Assembly (NCBI GenBank): GCA_963834365.1
Contig: CAWIBS010000040.1
Location: 62,001 to 126,000 of the forward strand
DNA from: CAWJAP01 sp963834365
GTDB lineage: Bacteria; Acidobacteriota; Vicinamibacteria; Vicinamibacterales; Vicinamibacteraceae
Direction: 5' to 3'
Length of the DNA stretch: 64,000 nt
The notes beneath the pieces are model-generated. The model did no database searches and had not been told where the DNA came from. It was given only the letters and a program-made list of their open reading frames with translations. This document shows positions 28,057-36,660 of this stretch, in pieces. The first letter of the stretch is position 1, and each line of letters opens with the position of its first letter. The translations under genes were made by a program, and so were the position numbers.

Positions 28057-28704
28057 TTACAGCCGTCGCGCCACGTGTCCGGCGGCCGGGCGCGGCGGTG
28101 CCTCGGGAGCCGGCTCTCGCTCGACCGCGATTGGTTGTCGGCCGGCCACCACGTCGGCAAACGTCTGGTAATACTCGACCGCCGACCAGAGCGCCAGCGC
28201 CAGGACGATCCACAAGGCGCCCCGCCCGACGAGTACGCCCAGCCGTCCGAGCTCGCCGCCCACTTCCGGCGCGAGCATGAGGACGAGGATGGCCACGACC
28301 TGCGCCACCATCTTGAGCTTGCCCAGTCCCGACGCCGGCATGACGAGGCCGCGCGTCTGCGCGACGCCCCGCAGCCCCGTGACCGCGAGCTCGCGTCCGA
28401 TGATGATCGCGACCATCCAGGCCGGCGCCAGCGACAGTTGCACGAGCGAGACCAGCGCTGCGGTGATGAGCAGCTTGTCGGCGATCGGATCGAGCAGCTG
28501 TCCCAGGATTGTGACCTGCTGCCGGCGCCGGGCGAGGTACCCGTCGAGCCAGTCGGTCAGCGACGCCACCGTGAAGATGAAGGCGGCGGCGACGCCCTTG
28601 GACATTCCCAAGACCCTGTGCCCCTCGAACTTCGTGAGCAGCACGACGACCAGCAGCGGCACCAGGACGATGCGGGCCAGCGTCAGCGAATTGGGCAGGT
28701 TCAT
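28057..28704 (-). CDS. pgsA: CDP-diacylglycerol-glycerol-3-phosphate 3-phosphatidyltransferase
   Basis: Makes phosphatidylglycerol phosphate in the inner membrane. 215 residues, several membrane helices, and the full CDP-alcohol phosphotransferase motif spread over DWLDGYLARR and GQLLDPIADK (about 51-77), with all four Asp. It starts MNLPNSLTLARIVLVPLLVV, typical of PgsA. The C-terminal tail is Pro/Arg-rich. It is convergent with bamD and divergent from the nucleotidyltransferase gene. A -10-like TACAAT (minus, 28726-28721) lies 17 bp before the ATG. Intact. Confidence 0.93.
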   Translation of the reverse strand: MNLPNSLTLARIVLVPLLVVVLLTKFEGHRVLGMSKGVAAAFIFTVASLTDWLDGYLARRRQQVTILGQLLDPIADKLLITAALVSLVQLSLAPAWMVAIIIGRELAVTGLRGVAQTRGLVMPASGLGKLKMVAQVVAILVLMLAPEVGGELGRLGVLVGRGALWIVLALALWSAVEYYQTFADVVAGRQPIAVEREPAPEAPPRPAAGHVARRL

Positions 28705-28816
28705 GACAGGGGCCTCGGCGATTGTAGCAGTGCCCCACTACAGGGTGCACGGCCGGCGACGGCCCTGACGGAGACCGCCGATCCAGCCGGGCCGATCGAG
28801 TAACATTTGCGATCGC

Positions 28817-29872
28817 ATGAAGGCCATTCTTCTCGCGGGCGGCAAGGGCACACGGCTCAGGCCGCTCACGCTGCACACGCCGAAGCCGATCGTTCCGATC
28901 TTCAATCGTCCGTTCCTGCACTACCAGCTGGATCTGCTCAAACAAGTTCCGGGGCTCAACGAGGTCATCCTCAGCCTCAACTATCAGCCGCGGCGCATCG
29001 AGGAGGTCTTCGGCCATGGGACCGACGCCGGGCTGCCGATTCGCTATCTCGTCGAGCCGTCGCCGCTCGGCACCGGCGGCGCCATCAAGTTCGCCGAGCC
29101 GCATCTCGATGGCCCGGTGGTCGTCTTCAACGGCGACGTCCTCACCCAGATCGACCTCAATGCGGTGATCGCGCTCCATCGCGAGCGGAAGGCCAGGGCG
29201 ACGATCGTGCTGACGCCGGTGGAGAACCCCACCGCATACGGCCTCGTCGAGACCGAGTCCGACGGCGCGGTCCGCCGGTTCGTGGAGAAGCCCAAGGCCG
29301 ACGAGATCACGTGCGACACGATCAACGCCGGCATCTACGTCCTCGAGCCCGAGACCTTCGACCGCATCCCCAAGGACACGGCCTACTCGATCGAGCGCAG
29401 CTATTTTCCGTCGCTCGTCGAGCGGCAGGAGACCTTCGTCGCCTACGTCTATCGCGGCTACTGGATCGACATCGGCACACCGGGCAAGTACGTGCAGGTG
29501 CATCGCGACATCATGGACGGGACGTTCCAGGCGGCGCCGTTCGCGGGCGCGACCGCGGCAGTGCCCTTCACGACCGGTGCGCGCATCGAGGACGGCGCGG
29601 AGGTCACCGGGCCGTGCTTCATCGACGAAGGGGCGACGATCAAGGCCGGGGCCCGCATCGGCTCCTATACCGTGATTGGCCGCCAGTGCACCGTCGAAGA
29701 AGGAGCGACCGTCTCGGGTGCGATCCTCTGGGCCAACTCGTGGGTCGGCCGCGACGCCGAGGTGCGCGATGCCATCGTCGGCCGAAACTGCCACATCGGC
29801 CGCAACGCATCGGTCCAGGCCGGCCGCGTCCTCGGCGACAAGTCGGTGCTCACGGATTTCACGCAGGTCTGA
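28817..29872 (+). CDS. sugar-1-phosphate nucleotidyltransferase with left-handed beta-helix
   Basis: 351 residues. The catalytic domain opens MKAILLAGGKGTRLRPLT and has HTPKPIVPIFNRPFLHYQL, EPSPLGTGGAI and FNGDVLTQIDL. From about residue 250 there are hexapeptide repeats (GARIEDGAEVTGPCFIDEGA, IGSYTVIGRQCTVEEGATV). The pattern fits mannose-1-phosphate guanylyltransferase or glucose-1-phosphate thymidylyl/uridylyltransferase. The phosphomannomutase-like gene just downstream favours GDP-mannose. A -10-like TAACAT is ten bases before the ATG. Intact. Confidence 0.88.
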   Translation: MKAILLAGGKGTRLRPLTLHTPKPIVPIFNRPFLHYQLDLLKQVPGLNEVILSLNYQPRRIEEVFGHGTDAGLPIRYLVEPSPLGTGGAIKFAEPHLDGPVVVFNGDVLTQIDLNAVIALHRERKARATIVLTPVENPTAYGLVETESDGAVRRFVEKPKADEITCDTINAGIYVLEPETFDRIPKDTAYSIERSYFPSLVERQETFVAYVYRGYWIDIGTPGKYVQVHRDIMDGTFQAAPFAGATAAVPFTTGARIEDGAEVTGPCFIDEGATIKAGARIGSYTVIGRQCTVEEGATVSGAILWANSWVGRDAEVRDAIVGRNCHIGRNASVQAGRVLGDKSVLTDFTQV

Positions 29873-29877
29873 GGAAA

Positions 29878-29982
29878 GGCTACGGGCTGCGGGCTACGGA
29901 CTACGGGAGAATCACCTGTGCGTCACCCGCTCGTCGTTCGTTGGCCGGCAGCCTGTAGCCCGTAGCCTGTAGTCCGTAGCCC
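29878..29982. repeat. inverted pair of CTACGG-rich short repeats
   Basis: Left arm 29878-29907 consists of GGCTACGGGCTGCGGGCTAC and GGACTACGGG. Right arm 29952-29982 is nearly its reverse complement (GTAGCCCGTAGCCTGTAGTC, then CGTAGCCC), and TTTT follows. Each arm is itself built of tandem CTACGG-type units. It fills the 130-bp gap between the nucleotidyltransferase and the hexomutase genes. It could form a long hairpin on the RNA or be a repeated intergenic element. Confidence 0.65.
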
Positions 29983-30002
29983 TTTTGCGAAGAGATCACC
30001 CC

Positions 30003-31361
30003 ATGTCCGAGATCATCCCTGCCATTTTCAAGGCCTACGACATCCGCGGCGTCTACCCGAGTGAGATCCACGAAATGGTCGCCCACGAGATCGGCGGCGC
30101 GTTCGTCACCTATCTCGGCGCCAAGCGGATCGCCGTCTCGCGGGACATGCGCGTGTCGTCGCCGGCCCTCGCCGATGCCTTCACCGAGGGTGCGCTCCGG
30201 CAGGGCTGCGACGTCGTGGACTACGGGATGATGGCGACCGACATGCTGTACTACGCCGTCGTCCGCGACCGGCACGATGGCGGCGTGCAGGTCACCGCGT
30301 CACACAACCCCAAGCAGTACAACGGCATGAAGATGGTGCGCGCCGGCTCCTCGCCTCTCAGTGGCGACGCCGGCATCGGCGAGATCCGCGACATGGTCGT
30401 CACCAAGGCGCTGCCGCCGGCCTCGGCGCGCCAGGGCGCGTTGAGCCAGGGCCAGGTGCTCGACGACTACGTCAACGTCGTGCTCGGGTTCGTGGATACG
30501 TCGATCATCAAGCCGTTCAACGTCGTCCTCGACGCCGCCAACGGCATGGGCGGCCTGGTCGCTCCACACCTCTTCGACCGGCTGCCGTGCCGGACGACCC
30601 GCCTCGCCTTCGACCCGGATGGGACGTTTCCGAACTACGAAGCCAATCCGCTCATCGAGGAGAACCGCCGCGCCGTCACCGAACGCGTGCTCGCCGAGCA
30701 GGCGGACATCGGCATCGCGTGGGACGGCGACGCCGACCGCTGCTTCTTCATCGACGGCAATGGCGAGTTCATCGCCGGCGACTTCGTCACGGCGCTGCTG
30801 GCCGAGGCGTTCCTCATCAAGCAGCCCGGCCAGTCCATCGTCTACGACTTGCGCGCGAGCTATGCCGTGAAGGACACCGTGGCGCGCTACGGCGGCCAGG
30901 CGCTGATGAATCGCGTCGGCCATGCGTTCTTCAAGGGGCGCATGCGGGAAGCCAACGCGGTCTTCGGCGGCGAGGTCACCGGGCACTACTATTTCCGCGA
31001 CTATTACTACTGCGACAACGGCTTCATTCCGGCGCTGCTGATTCTGGAGCTGATGTCACGCAAGAACCAGACGCTCGCACAGCTGCTGGAGCCGCTGCGG
31101 GCGAAGTACTTCATCTCGGGTGAGATCAACACCCGCATGGCGGACATGTCGCAGGTCGCCCCCAAGGTGGACGGCCTGGCGAAGAAGTACGCGGACGGGC
31201 ACGTCTACATGCTCGACGGTGTGTCGGTCGAGTACCCCGACTGGCACTTCAACGTCCGGGCTTCGAACACGGAACCGCTGATCCGCCTCAACCTCGAAGC
31301 GACGACGGCAGCGAAGATGGAAGACAAGCGCGACGAGGTGCTGGCCTATATCCGCGCCTGA
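30003..31361 (+). CDS. phosphomannomutase / phosphoglucomutase
   Basis: Alpha-D-phosphohexomutase, 452 residues, moves phosphate between C6 and C1 of mannose or glucose. Motifs in order: FKAYDIRGVYPSE at the start, VTASHNPKQYNGMK with the phospho-serine (about residue 101), AWDGDADRCFFIDGNG with the Mg-binding Asp residues, GEVTGHYYFRDYYYCDNG for sugar binding, and RASNTEPLIRLNLEA for phosphate. ATG 30003 begins the conserved N-terminus. With the preceding gene it gives the route fructose/mannose 6-phosphate to an NDP-sugar. It overlaps the next gene by one base (TGATG). Confidence 0.93.
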   Translation: MSEIIPAIFKAYDIRGVYPSEIHEMVAHEIGGAFVTYLGAKRIAVSRDMRVSSPALADAFTEGALRQGCDVVDYGMMATDMLYYAVVRDRHDGGVQVTASHNPKQYNGMKMVRAGSSPLSGDAGIGEIRDMVVTKALPPASARQGALSQGQVLDDYVNVVLGFVDTSIIKPFNVVLDAANGMGGLVAPHLFDRLPCRTTRLAFDPDGTFPNYEANPLIEENRRAVTERVLAEQADIGIAWDGDADRCFFIDGNGEFIAGDFVTALLAEAFLIKQPGQSIVYDLRASYAVKDTVARYGGQALMNRVGHAFFKGRMREANAVFGGEVTGHYYFRDYYYCDNGFIPALLILELMSRKNQTLAQLLEPLRAKYFISGEINTRMADMSQVAPKVDGLAKKYADGHVYMLDGVSVEYPDWHFNVRASNTEPLIRLNLEATTAAKMEDKRDEVLAYIRA

Positions 31362-32197
31362 TGCGTCCGGCGAGCGGCCAGAACGGGATCTTTTCGATGC
31401 CAGGAACAAGCCAGGCCGCTCCGGCCGTTGAGCCCGATGGACGAAGACTTCGCGACCGCGTTTACGCTGGCCTGCTTCTGCTGGCGCCGCTGTTCGCCTT
31501 TTCCTCCATCATGGGCGCGCAGGCCCAGCAAAGGCAGTTTGCGCTCGAGTCGATCGCCGGGCTTCGCCTCCACAACGTCATCGCCGAACCCGCGACATTG
31601 CAAGGAAGGAACGGGATTCGGGTGACCATCTCCGAGGCTGCTCGGCGCCAGGTCGAGGGCCAGGCCAAGGACGACCAGAATCGACTGGCGACCGCGGGTG
31701 GGACGGTGGAGCAACTTGCGGTGATCGAGGGCCTGGAGTTCGACAACGGCGTCATTCAGGCCGAGATCGCCGGAGCGCCGATGCCCGGCGCGCCCGCGGG
31801 CGCCCGTGGCTTCGTCGGCCTCGCGTTCCGGCTGCAGAGTGACCTGCGTACCTACGACGCGTTCTACCTGCGCCCGACGAACGGCCGCGCGGACGATCAG
31901 GTCAGACGCAACCACGCTGTCCAGTACATCTCGCATCCCGACTGGCCGTGGTTCCGGCTTCGCAAGGAGACGCCCGAGAAGTACGAATCGTATGTCGACC
32001 TCGTTCCCGGCCAGTGGACGAAGGTCAGGATCGAGGTGCGCGGTGCACAGGCGCGGCTGTATGTGCACAACCAGCCGCAACCGACGCTCATCGTCAACGA
32101 CGTGAAGACGGGCGCGACCGCCAAGGGCGCCGTCGCGCTGTGGCTGGACATCGGCACGGTGGCCCACTTCCGCCATCTCACAGTGACGCGGGAGTAG
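31361..32197 (+). CDS. secreted protein, possible concanavalin-A-like (DUF1080/LamG) fold, unknown function
   Basis: I do not recognise a named family. The N-terminus has a signal-like helix (about 33-51, VYAGLLLLAPLFAFSSIMG) ending in AQAQQ. The mature part is beta-rich: GLEFDNGVIQAEIAG, FVGLAFRLQSDLRTYDAFYL, the segment around WPWFRLRKE, PGQWTKVRIEVRGAQARLYV and VALWLDIGTVAHFRHLTVT. This layout resembles the jelly-roll of DUF1080/LamG-like sugar-binding proteins. Start ATG 31361 overlaps the hexomutase stop; a later ATG near 31397 would give a shorter leader. Probably periplasmic or surface-located. Intact. Confidence 0.6.
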   Translation: MRPASGQNGIFSMPGTSQAAPAVEPDGRRLRDRVYAGLLLLAPLFAFSSIMGAQAQQRQFALESIAGLRLHNVIAEPATLQGRNGIRVTISEAARRQVEGQAKDDQNRLATAGGTVEQLAVIEGLEFDNGVIQAEIAGAPMPGAPAGARGFVGLAFRLQSDLRTYDAFYLRPTNGRADDQVRRNHAVQYISHPDWPWFRLRKETPEKYESYVDLVPGQWTKVRIEVRGAQARLYVHNQPQPTLIVNDVKTGATAKGAVALWLDIGTVAHFRHLTVTRE

Positions 32198-32360
32198 ACC
32201 GGAGCAGTTCAGGGATTGGAAGTCGCACTGGAAGGGGCGGATGGCGAACCGGTTCACGCAGGCGATCCAGGGCAGCGCAAGGAAGCCGTCGAACAGGCCT
32301 GATCTCACGAAGAAAATATGAGTTGGGGAGCCTGACATTGCCTCTGTCGTGACGATCGCC

Positions 32361-33418
32361 TCAGGCCATCAGCACAGCGCGCGCCGGTGCTGCAGCACGG
32401 CATTTGTCGAAGGCTTCGCGCAGCAAAGCGCCATCAACTCCATCGTGCGCTCCGATGGCGATGATCCGGGTCCGTGGTTGCCGGCCACTCCACGCATCCC
32501 CAACGGCGATGTCCACTCGCTTGCCGACAACTTGAAGGATGACCCGTCGACCCGGTTCCTCAGCGGCATGGACCACGCCTTTGCAGCGGTAAACGCTGGC
32601 TGGGAGCTTGCGCACTGTCTCTCGCAGCGCTTCGAGGGAGAGAGGCTCGTCCGCTTCGTAGCTCCACGTTTTGAAGACCTGCGCGTGGTCGTTGCGATGG
32701 CCATGGACGTGATGGCCACAATCGCGATCATCACAGTCGGGAGGATGGCCGAGCTCCTTGTTTGTGGAGGTGTGGCATCAAGTAGGGAAGGATCGAACCG
32801 GCCGACCGATAGCAGGATTTCCAGAGGCACATTTCCGCCGGATGCCTCGACAAGCCGATAGCGATGGAAGCGGTCGTCGAGCCACGCTTTGATCCGCTCG
32901 ATCTCTGCCGGGGTGACGAGATCGACCTTGTTGAGGATCAGCATGTCTGCGAATGCCACCTGCCGAAGCTTCAGTTCCATCATCTCCGGTGCCGCGAAGA
33001 TCTGCTCTGCATCGACGACGCACATGATGCTGTCCAGCCGGATGCGGTCCCGCATGCCATCGTCCATGAACGTCAGCGCAATGCCGGAGGGATCGGCAAC
33101 TCCGCTGGCCTCGAGCAGGATGTATTCGGGCTGCTCCGGACGCGCCATGAGATCGGTCACCGCAGCGGCCAGATCGTCGCGGATGTTGCAGCAGACGCAG
33201 CCGTTGGCGAGGTTGACGATGTTGCCATCGTTTTCAATTCCGACGACGAGCTCGGCATCGATGTTGATGGATCCGAAGTCGTTGACCAGCACCGCCACGC
33301 GCAGGCAGTGATCGCCGGTCAGGATGCGGTTCAAGAGCGTCGTCTTGCCGGCGCCAAGAAAGCCGGTCAGGACGGTCAGAGGCACCGCATGCGTAGCCGA
33401 TTGGTGGATCGCAGTCAT
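32361..33418 (-). CDS. COG0523 metal-chaperone GTPase (CobW/ZigA type, one frameshift)
   Basis: G3E-family GTPase of about 350 residues: Walker A GFLGAGKTTLL (19-29), NDFGSINID, the metal motif NGCVCCN (CxCC, about 73-79), LEASGVADP, NKVD (about 162). After a shift near 32740 the frame gives a His-rich stretch HDCDHCGHHVHGHRND, probably metal binding. It then gives a CobW C-terminal domain (LPASVYRCKGVVHA). These proteins hand zinc or another metal to client enzymes. It sits next to an MBL-fold hydrolase gene, itself likely metal-dependent, in a visibly less GC-rich segment. Client and metal are inferred, not shown. Confidence 0.87.
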
Positions 33419-33551
33419 CGTGACGCCATCTCAGAATCTCCAGGAACACCGCGCTGCCATGGATTCAACCGGTTTGTCTTCAAGGCAGCGCGCAGGACGC
33501 AGCAAGAATTGTCGAGGATTTGCTCATGGGTGTTCTCCGCATCCGAGGGCC

Positions 33552-34940
33552 TTATTGGCCCTCGAGCTTGTCGATGATTTGCTGGAGTTTCGCCTGCTCC
33601 CCCGTGAGTTTGGCCTGCGTCGCACGGAGCTTCTTCTGGACGACCTGGCTGATGTCAATCGTGTAGCCGTTCGGGAAATTGCGCTGCGGCTCGCGATACA
33701 TGTCGGACGGGTAGTACTCTTTCGGGTCGATCTCCCGATCGCGGACGGCTGGCTCCTGCATGTCGGCGACCGTATGCCGCGGATTCGGGAACTTGACCTC
33801 CATATTGGTCGGGCTCAGATCGAACAGCCCGACGGCGTCTCTCGGGCTCGGGCGAGCCATGTTGCCGGCTTCGGGGATCGCCGCCTTGCGCGTCCACACC
33901 GCATCTTTGGTGACGTTGACGACCACGACGTCTGGTGCACCGAACTGGAACAGGCCGCTGTAATGCAGACGAATGCCGGCGACGATCTCCGGGATCAATT
34001 CCTCGTCGTAACTGAGGTGCGTGACCATCGCGAGACGTGGTTGGATCTTGTTGAACATGTATCCGATCGCGTAATGCGGACTGTGAGCCTGGTCGATCGT
34101 CGTATTGACGATGATCGGCGGCATGCCGAATTTCAACGCCTGCAGATTGGCCGTGTCCGGCTGCACTTCGGTTACGAACACGTCGACACCCTTGGCCAAT
34201 TCGAGCGAGAGCTCGTCGGGCCGCCCGTCGCCGGTCCAGACGAACGACAATCCATTCCAGTCGAGCCGGTAGGCGGAGGCGCCGTCCTTGGTGTGCGACC
34301 GCCGCCAGTGGCGGACGGTCACGCCGTCCTTGTCGTAGCAGATCCCGTTGTCATCACGGAAATCGAATTCGTTGACCTCGACCTCGTAGCCGTCGCCAAT
34401 CGGGCTGGCGTTGAACGAGTCCGTGTGCCACTGCGTCATCATCTTCATGCCGTCGATCATCGTCTTGATGCCGTCCTTGGGCGTGCGGCCCGAGGGCCCA
34501 TGGACGCGCAATGGCTTCCATCGCCCCATCCACGGCGCGAAAGCAAAGAGGTAGGGCAGGTCGGCGTAGTGATCGACGTGGAGATGGGTGAAGAAAATAT
34601 CGTTGACCGTCTGCAACGGCACCGCCATCGCGATGATGTTCCGCATGCAGCCGGAGCCGAAATCGAAGAAGAACCTCTTGCCGTTCCCCAGCTCGACCAT
34701 GATGCAGGTGCCGGCCTGGGCGCGAGTGACCGGTATCGGTGTACTGCCGATGAAAGAGATCCGCATCTCGTCGGGGCCGACCTCTTCCTGGCCCGGGTAG
34801 TAAATGTTGTTGCTTTTGAGATACGACGTGGGCCGGTAGTAGGGCGGAAGCGTGATTCCGCCGCCCGGCACCCCGCCGTAAGGGTTTTGTGCGCGGACCG
34901 CGCCGTCACTCTTGAGTGCATTCTTGGGGTCGGAGCTCAT
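33552..34940 (-). CDS. MBL-fold metallo-hydrolase
   Basis: 462 residues from ATG 34940 (MSSDPKNALK), with AGAGG-like GAGG about 10 bases upstream. The two-metal site motif FTHLHVDHYADL (about 134-145) is clear, as are FFFDFGSGC, VTEVQPD, and THLSYDE further on (third metal His). The layout matches ribonuclease Z/arylsulfatase-like MBL proteins of about 450 residues that act on small molecules. The C-terminus ends in a coiled-coil-like helix rich in Gln and Lys. No signal peptide. The substrate is unknown. Neighbour to a metal-chaperone GTPase on the same strand. Intact. Confidence 0.85.
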   Translation of the reverse strand: MSSDPKNALKSDGAVRAQNPYGGVPGGGITLPPYYRPTSYLKSNNIYYPGQEEVGPDEMRISFIGSTPIPVTRAQAGTCIMVELGNGKRFFFDFGSGCMRNIIAMAVPLQTVNDIFFTHLHVDHYADLPYLFAFAPWMGRWKPLRVHGPSGRTPKDGIKTMIDGMKMMTQWHTDSFNASPIGDGYEVEVNEFDFRDDNGICYDKDGVTVRHWRRSHTKDGASAYRLDWNGLSFVWTGDGRPDELSLELAKGVDVFVTEVQPDTANLQALKFGMPPIIVNTTIDQAHSPHYAIGYMFNKIQPRLAMVTHLSYDEELIPEIVAGIRLHYSGLFQFGAPDVVVVNVTKDAVWTRKAAIPEAGNMARPSPRDAVGLFDLSPTNMEVKFPNPRHTVADMQEPAVRDREIDPKEYYPSDMYREPQRNFPNGYTIDISQVVQKKLRATQAKLTGEQAKLQQIIDKLEGQ

Positions 34941-34959
34941 GGTTGGTGTGCCTCTTCGT

Positions 34960-35085
34960 GGACTGTGTCTCCAGTTCGGCCGTGGACTGCACGCCACGTG
35001 CCTGCATCATCTCGGACTTGTGGGTTTCGACCGTCCGCGTCGAAATCTCGAGAATGGCAAGCGATCTCCTACTCTGGCGATACCC
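34960..35085 (-). pseudogene. remnant of a LuxR/NarL-type response-regulator DNA-binding domain
   Basis: On the minus strand a short frame reads LAILEISTRTVETHKSEMMQ followed by ARGVQSTAELE. This is the recognition half of a LuxR-type helix-turn-helix (usual form: IAxxLxISxRTVExHKxxIM). No receiver domain, no start and no preceding ...EREVL... part is present. It is a truncated leftover about 20 bp upstream of the MBL gene. Confidence 0.6.
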
Positions 35086-35136
35086 TTGTTGACCTGCCAT
35101 TCGTTCGTCGGTGCTTCACGACCTCAGCTTACTCGG

Positions 35137-35160
35137 GCGTGCGAGCCGGATTCGAACCTG
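35137..35160 (-). other. possible 3' fragment of a tRNA gene
   Basis: Minus strand CAGGTTCGAATCCGG followed by CTCGCACGCC contains the T-loop signature GGTTCGAATCC. The T-stem pairs only partly and no upstream tRNA body is visible. It lies directly behind the DUF4239 stop, inside an island-like segment, so it may be an attachment-site scar. Confidence 0.3.
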
Positions 35161-35161
35161 T

Positions 35162-35950
35162 TCATGGCCGTGGGTTGCCGAGCTCGTCGTGGAGGTCGAT
35201 GAGTGGCTGCTGGCTGACCTGCAGGAATCCGTCGCGAGGTCGGTCGAGATCGATGACGAGCGTGAGAACCGTACCCAGGGCAACCATGAGCACCACGGCG
35301 CTCAGCATCCCGCGCCGACCGGTCAGGCCAGCGCTGTACCCCATGACGCCCAAGGTCAGCACGGTTCCAACGATGAGGACCAGAATGACGGTCTCCGGCA
35401 CGCGGGAAACCCCCGCGGTCACCCGCGTGGTGTGCAGCTCAATCAGTGCATTGATCGACTCGATGAACAGGGCCTTGGTTTCCGTATCAGGGGTTTGGCG
35501 GATCAGTTCCTTCGTCTGCGTCCAGAGGTCGGCATGGATCTGTTTCGACCGCGCGTTTTGTGCCTCGAGTTGGGTGGAGTACCGGCTCACGACTCGGAGC
35601 GGCACGTACTCGCGCAGCCGGTTCTGGATGTCCTTCCCGTACGGCTCCGCGAGGTATCCGGCGCGGAGAAACGTCGTGCGGATGGTGTTCGCCTCATCGC
35701 GCACGAGCTCGTGTCTAGCATCGAAGCGGTCGGAGGCCATGCCCGTGGTGACGGCGAGGAGAAAGGCGAGCATCGTCAGGATCGAGCCCACCAACATGTC
35801 GGTGGGACCCTCCTGCTCGCCGGGCGACCGTCGTTGCCACCAGCGCCCGATGCGGAATCCGATCTCGGACGCTATGATCGCCACGATCATGAAGCCAACG
35901 AACACAAGAGTGACCGGTATCGGATCGAGCAGTTGGGCAAAGCTCGTCAT
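35162..35950 (-). CDS. DUF4239 (bestrophin-like) membrane protein
   Basis: 262 residues from ATG 35950 (MTSFAQLLDPIPV). Two N-terminal membrane helices (VTLVFVGFMIVAIIASEIGF and MLVGSILTMLAFLLAVTTG) are followed by a charged middle part (DRFDARHELVRDEANTIRTT). Two helices near the end (ETVILVLIVGTVLTLGVMGY and MLSAVVLMVALGTVLTLVID) and the tail DLDRPRDGFLQVSQQPL complete the family pattern. DUF4239 proteins are predicted channels related to bestrophins; function is not established. Longer in-frame starts upstream have no family similarity. It lies in the island next to tRNA-Gly. Confidence 0.8.
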   Translation of the reverse strand: MTSFAQLLDPIPVTLVFVGFMIVAIIASEIGFRIGRWWQRRSPGEQEGPTDMLVGSILTMLAFLLAVTTGMASDRFDARHELVRDEANTIRTTFLRAGYLAEPYGKDIQNRLREYVPLRVVSRYSTQLEAQNARSKQIHADLWTQTKELIRQTPDTETKALFIESINALIELHTTRVTAGVSRVPETVILVLIVGTVLTLGVMGYSAGLTGRRGMLSAVVLMVALGTVLTLVIDLDRPRDGFLQVSQQPLIDLHDELGNPRP

Positions 35951-36060
35951 CAGTTGTGACCTCTGAACGCCGCGCACTGATAGGAAACGAGCGCGGCGCT
36001 GGCATTCACCACCGGCCGCTGATGGCGGCGCAAGCGTACCAGGAGTGCACGCTGTCCATC

Positions 36061-36286
36061 TGTCACTGGGGCGATTTCGCGTTCGATCCGTATGGTCCGT
36101 TTGACGAGGCACGCGCCATCATCGATACCACGGCGTTTGCGGTCACGCGGGCGTTCAGCCTGGCTGGACGATCGGCCAACGCCGGAGTGGTGCTGCCCGT
36201 TGTGAGTGGTCATCTGGAGCTTGAATCTCGGCGAAGGCGCGGAAGTCGGCAGCTTTGGCCAGGGCGATCCGAGACTGATACTCGCG
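36061..36286 (+). pseudogene. fragment of an outer-membrane transporter of the Phenol_MetA_deg type
   Basis: The frame reads FDPYGPFDEARAIIDTTAF, then FSLAGRSANAGVVLPVVSGH, shifts by one base near 36215, and continues LNLGEGAEVGSFGQGDPRLI. The pattern (AGRSANxxVVxPxVxGxLEG ... SGxGDPRLRLA) is that of the MetA-pathway transporter family. Start, signal peptide and C-terminal barrel are missing. It runs without a break into the recombinase remnant. Confidence 0.6.
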
Positions 36287-36442
36287 ACGCAGCGTTACAT
36301 GCACCTGAGTCCGGCGGCAACGGAAGACGCGATCCGGCTGCTTGACGGACGACAATCGGGACTCGAAGGTCCCCAAGATCGTGGTGACATTCTGGAGACG
36401 CGGACGGCTGAAACTGGAAATTACAGAGAGGGAAGGAGTTAA
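36287..36442 (+). pseudogene. 3' remnant of a tyrosine recombinase (integrase)
   Basis: TQRYMHLSPAATEDAIRLLD with the catalytic Tyr, followed by a tail containing RGDILET, is the end of a phage/island-type tyrosine recombinase. Everything upstream of the Thr before the Tyr box, including the Arg-His residues, is gone and replaced by a transporter fragment. It ends four bases before the 3' end of the tRNA-Gly gene, the usual place for an integrase at a tRNA attachment site. Confidence 0.7.
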
Positions 36443-36445
36443 TGG

Positions 36446-36516
36446 AGCGGGCTACGGGAATCGAACCCGTCTAACTGGCTTGGGAAGCCAGGACATTACC
36501 ACTATGCTAAGCCCGC
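36446..36516 (-). tRNA. tRNA-Gly (anticodon CCC)
   Basis: Read on the minus strand, the acceptor arms GCGGGCT and AGCCCGC pair perfectly. The D-arm is TAGCATAGTGGTAATG. The anticodon stem CTGGC/GCCAG encloses the loop TTCCCAA (anticodon CCC). The T-arm is ACGGG-TTCGATT-CCCGT. Discriminator base T, CCA not encoded. Its 3' end faces the integrase remnant at 36442. Confidence 0.93.
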
Positions 36517-36660
36517 GCGCGGTCGAGTGCGCCTAACTCGCTACCAGTCAATGGCTTCCAGCGCCAGTATGGTCACCATTTGTGGGAGCCCTTGGTTGGG
36601 CGAGACGATGACGGACTGTAGCACCACCGGCGGCGACTGAGCAAGAGCGGGACTGCCGGC

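Noticed and set aside
29878..29982. CTACGG repeats as a CRISPR array
   Set aside because: Units are short, directly adjacent and in opposing arms, with no spacers or cas genes.
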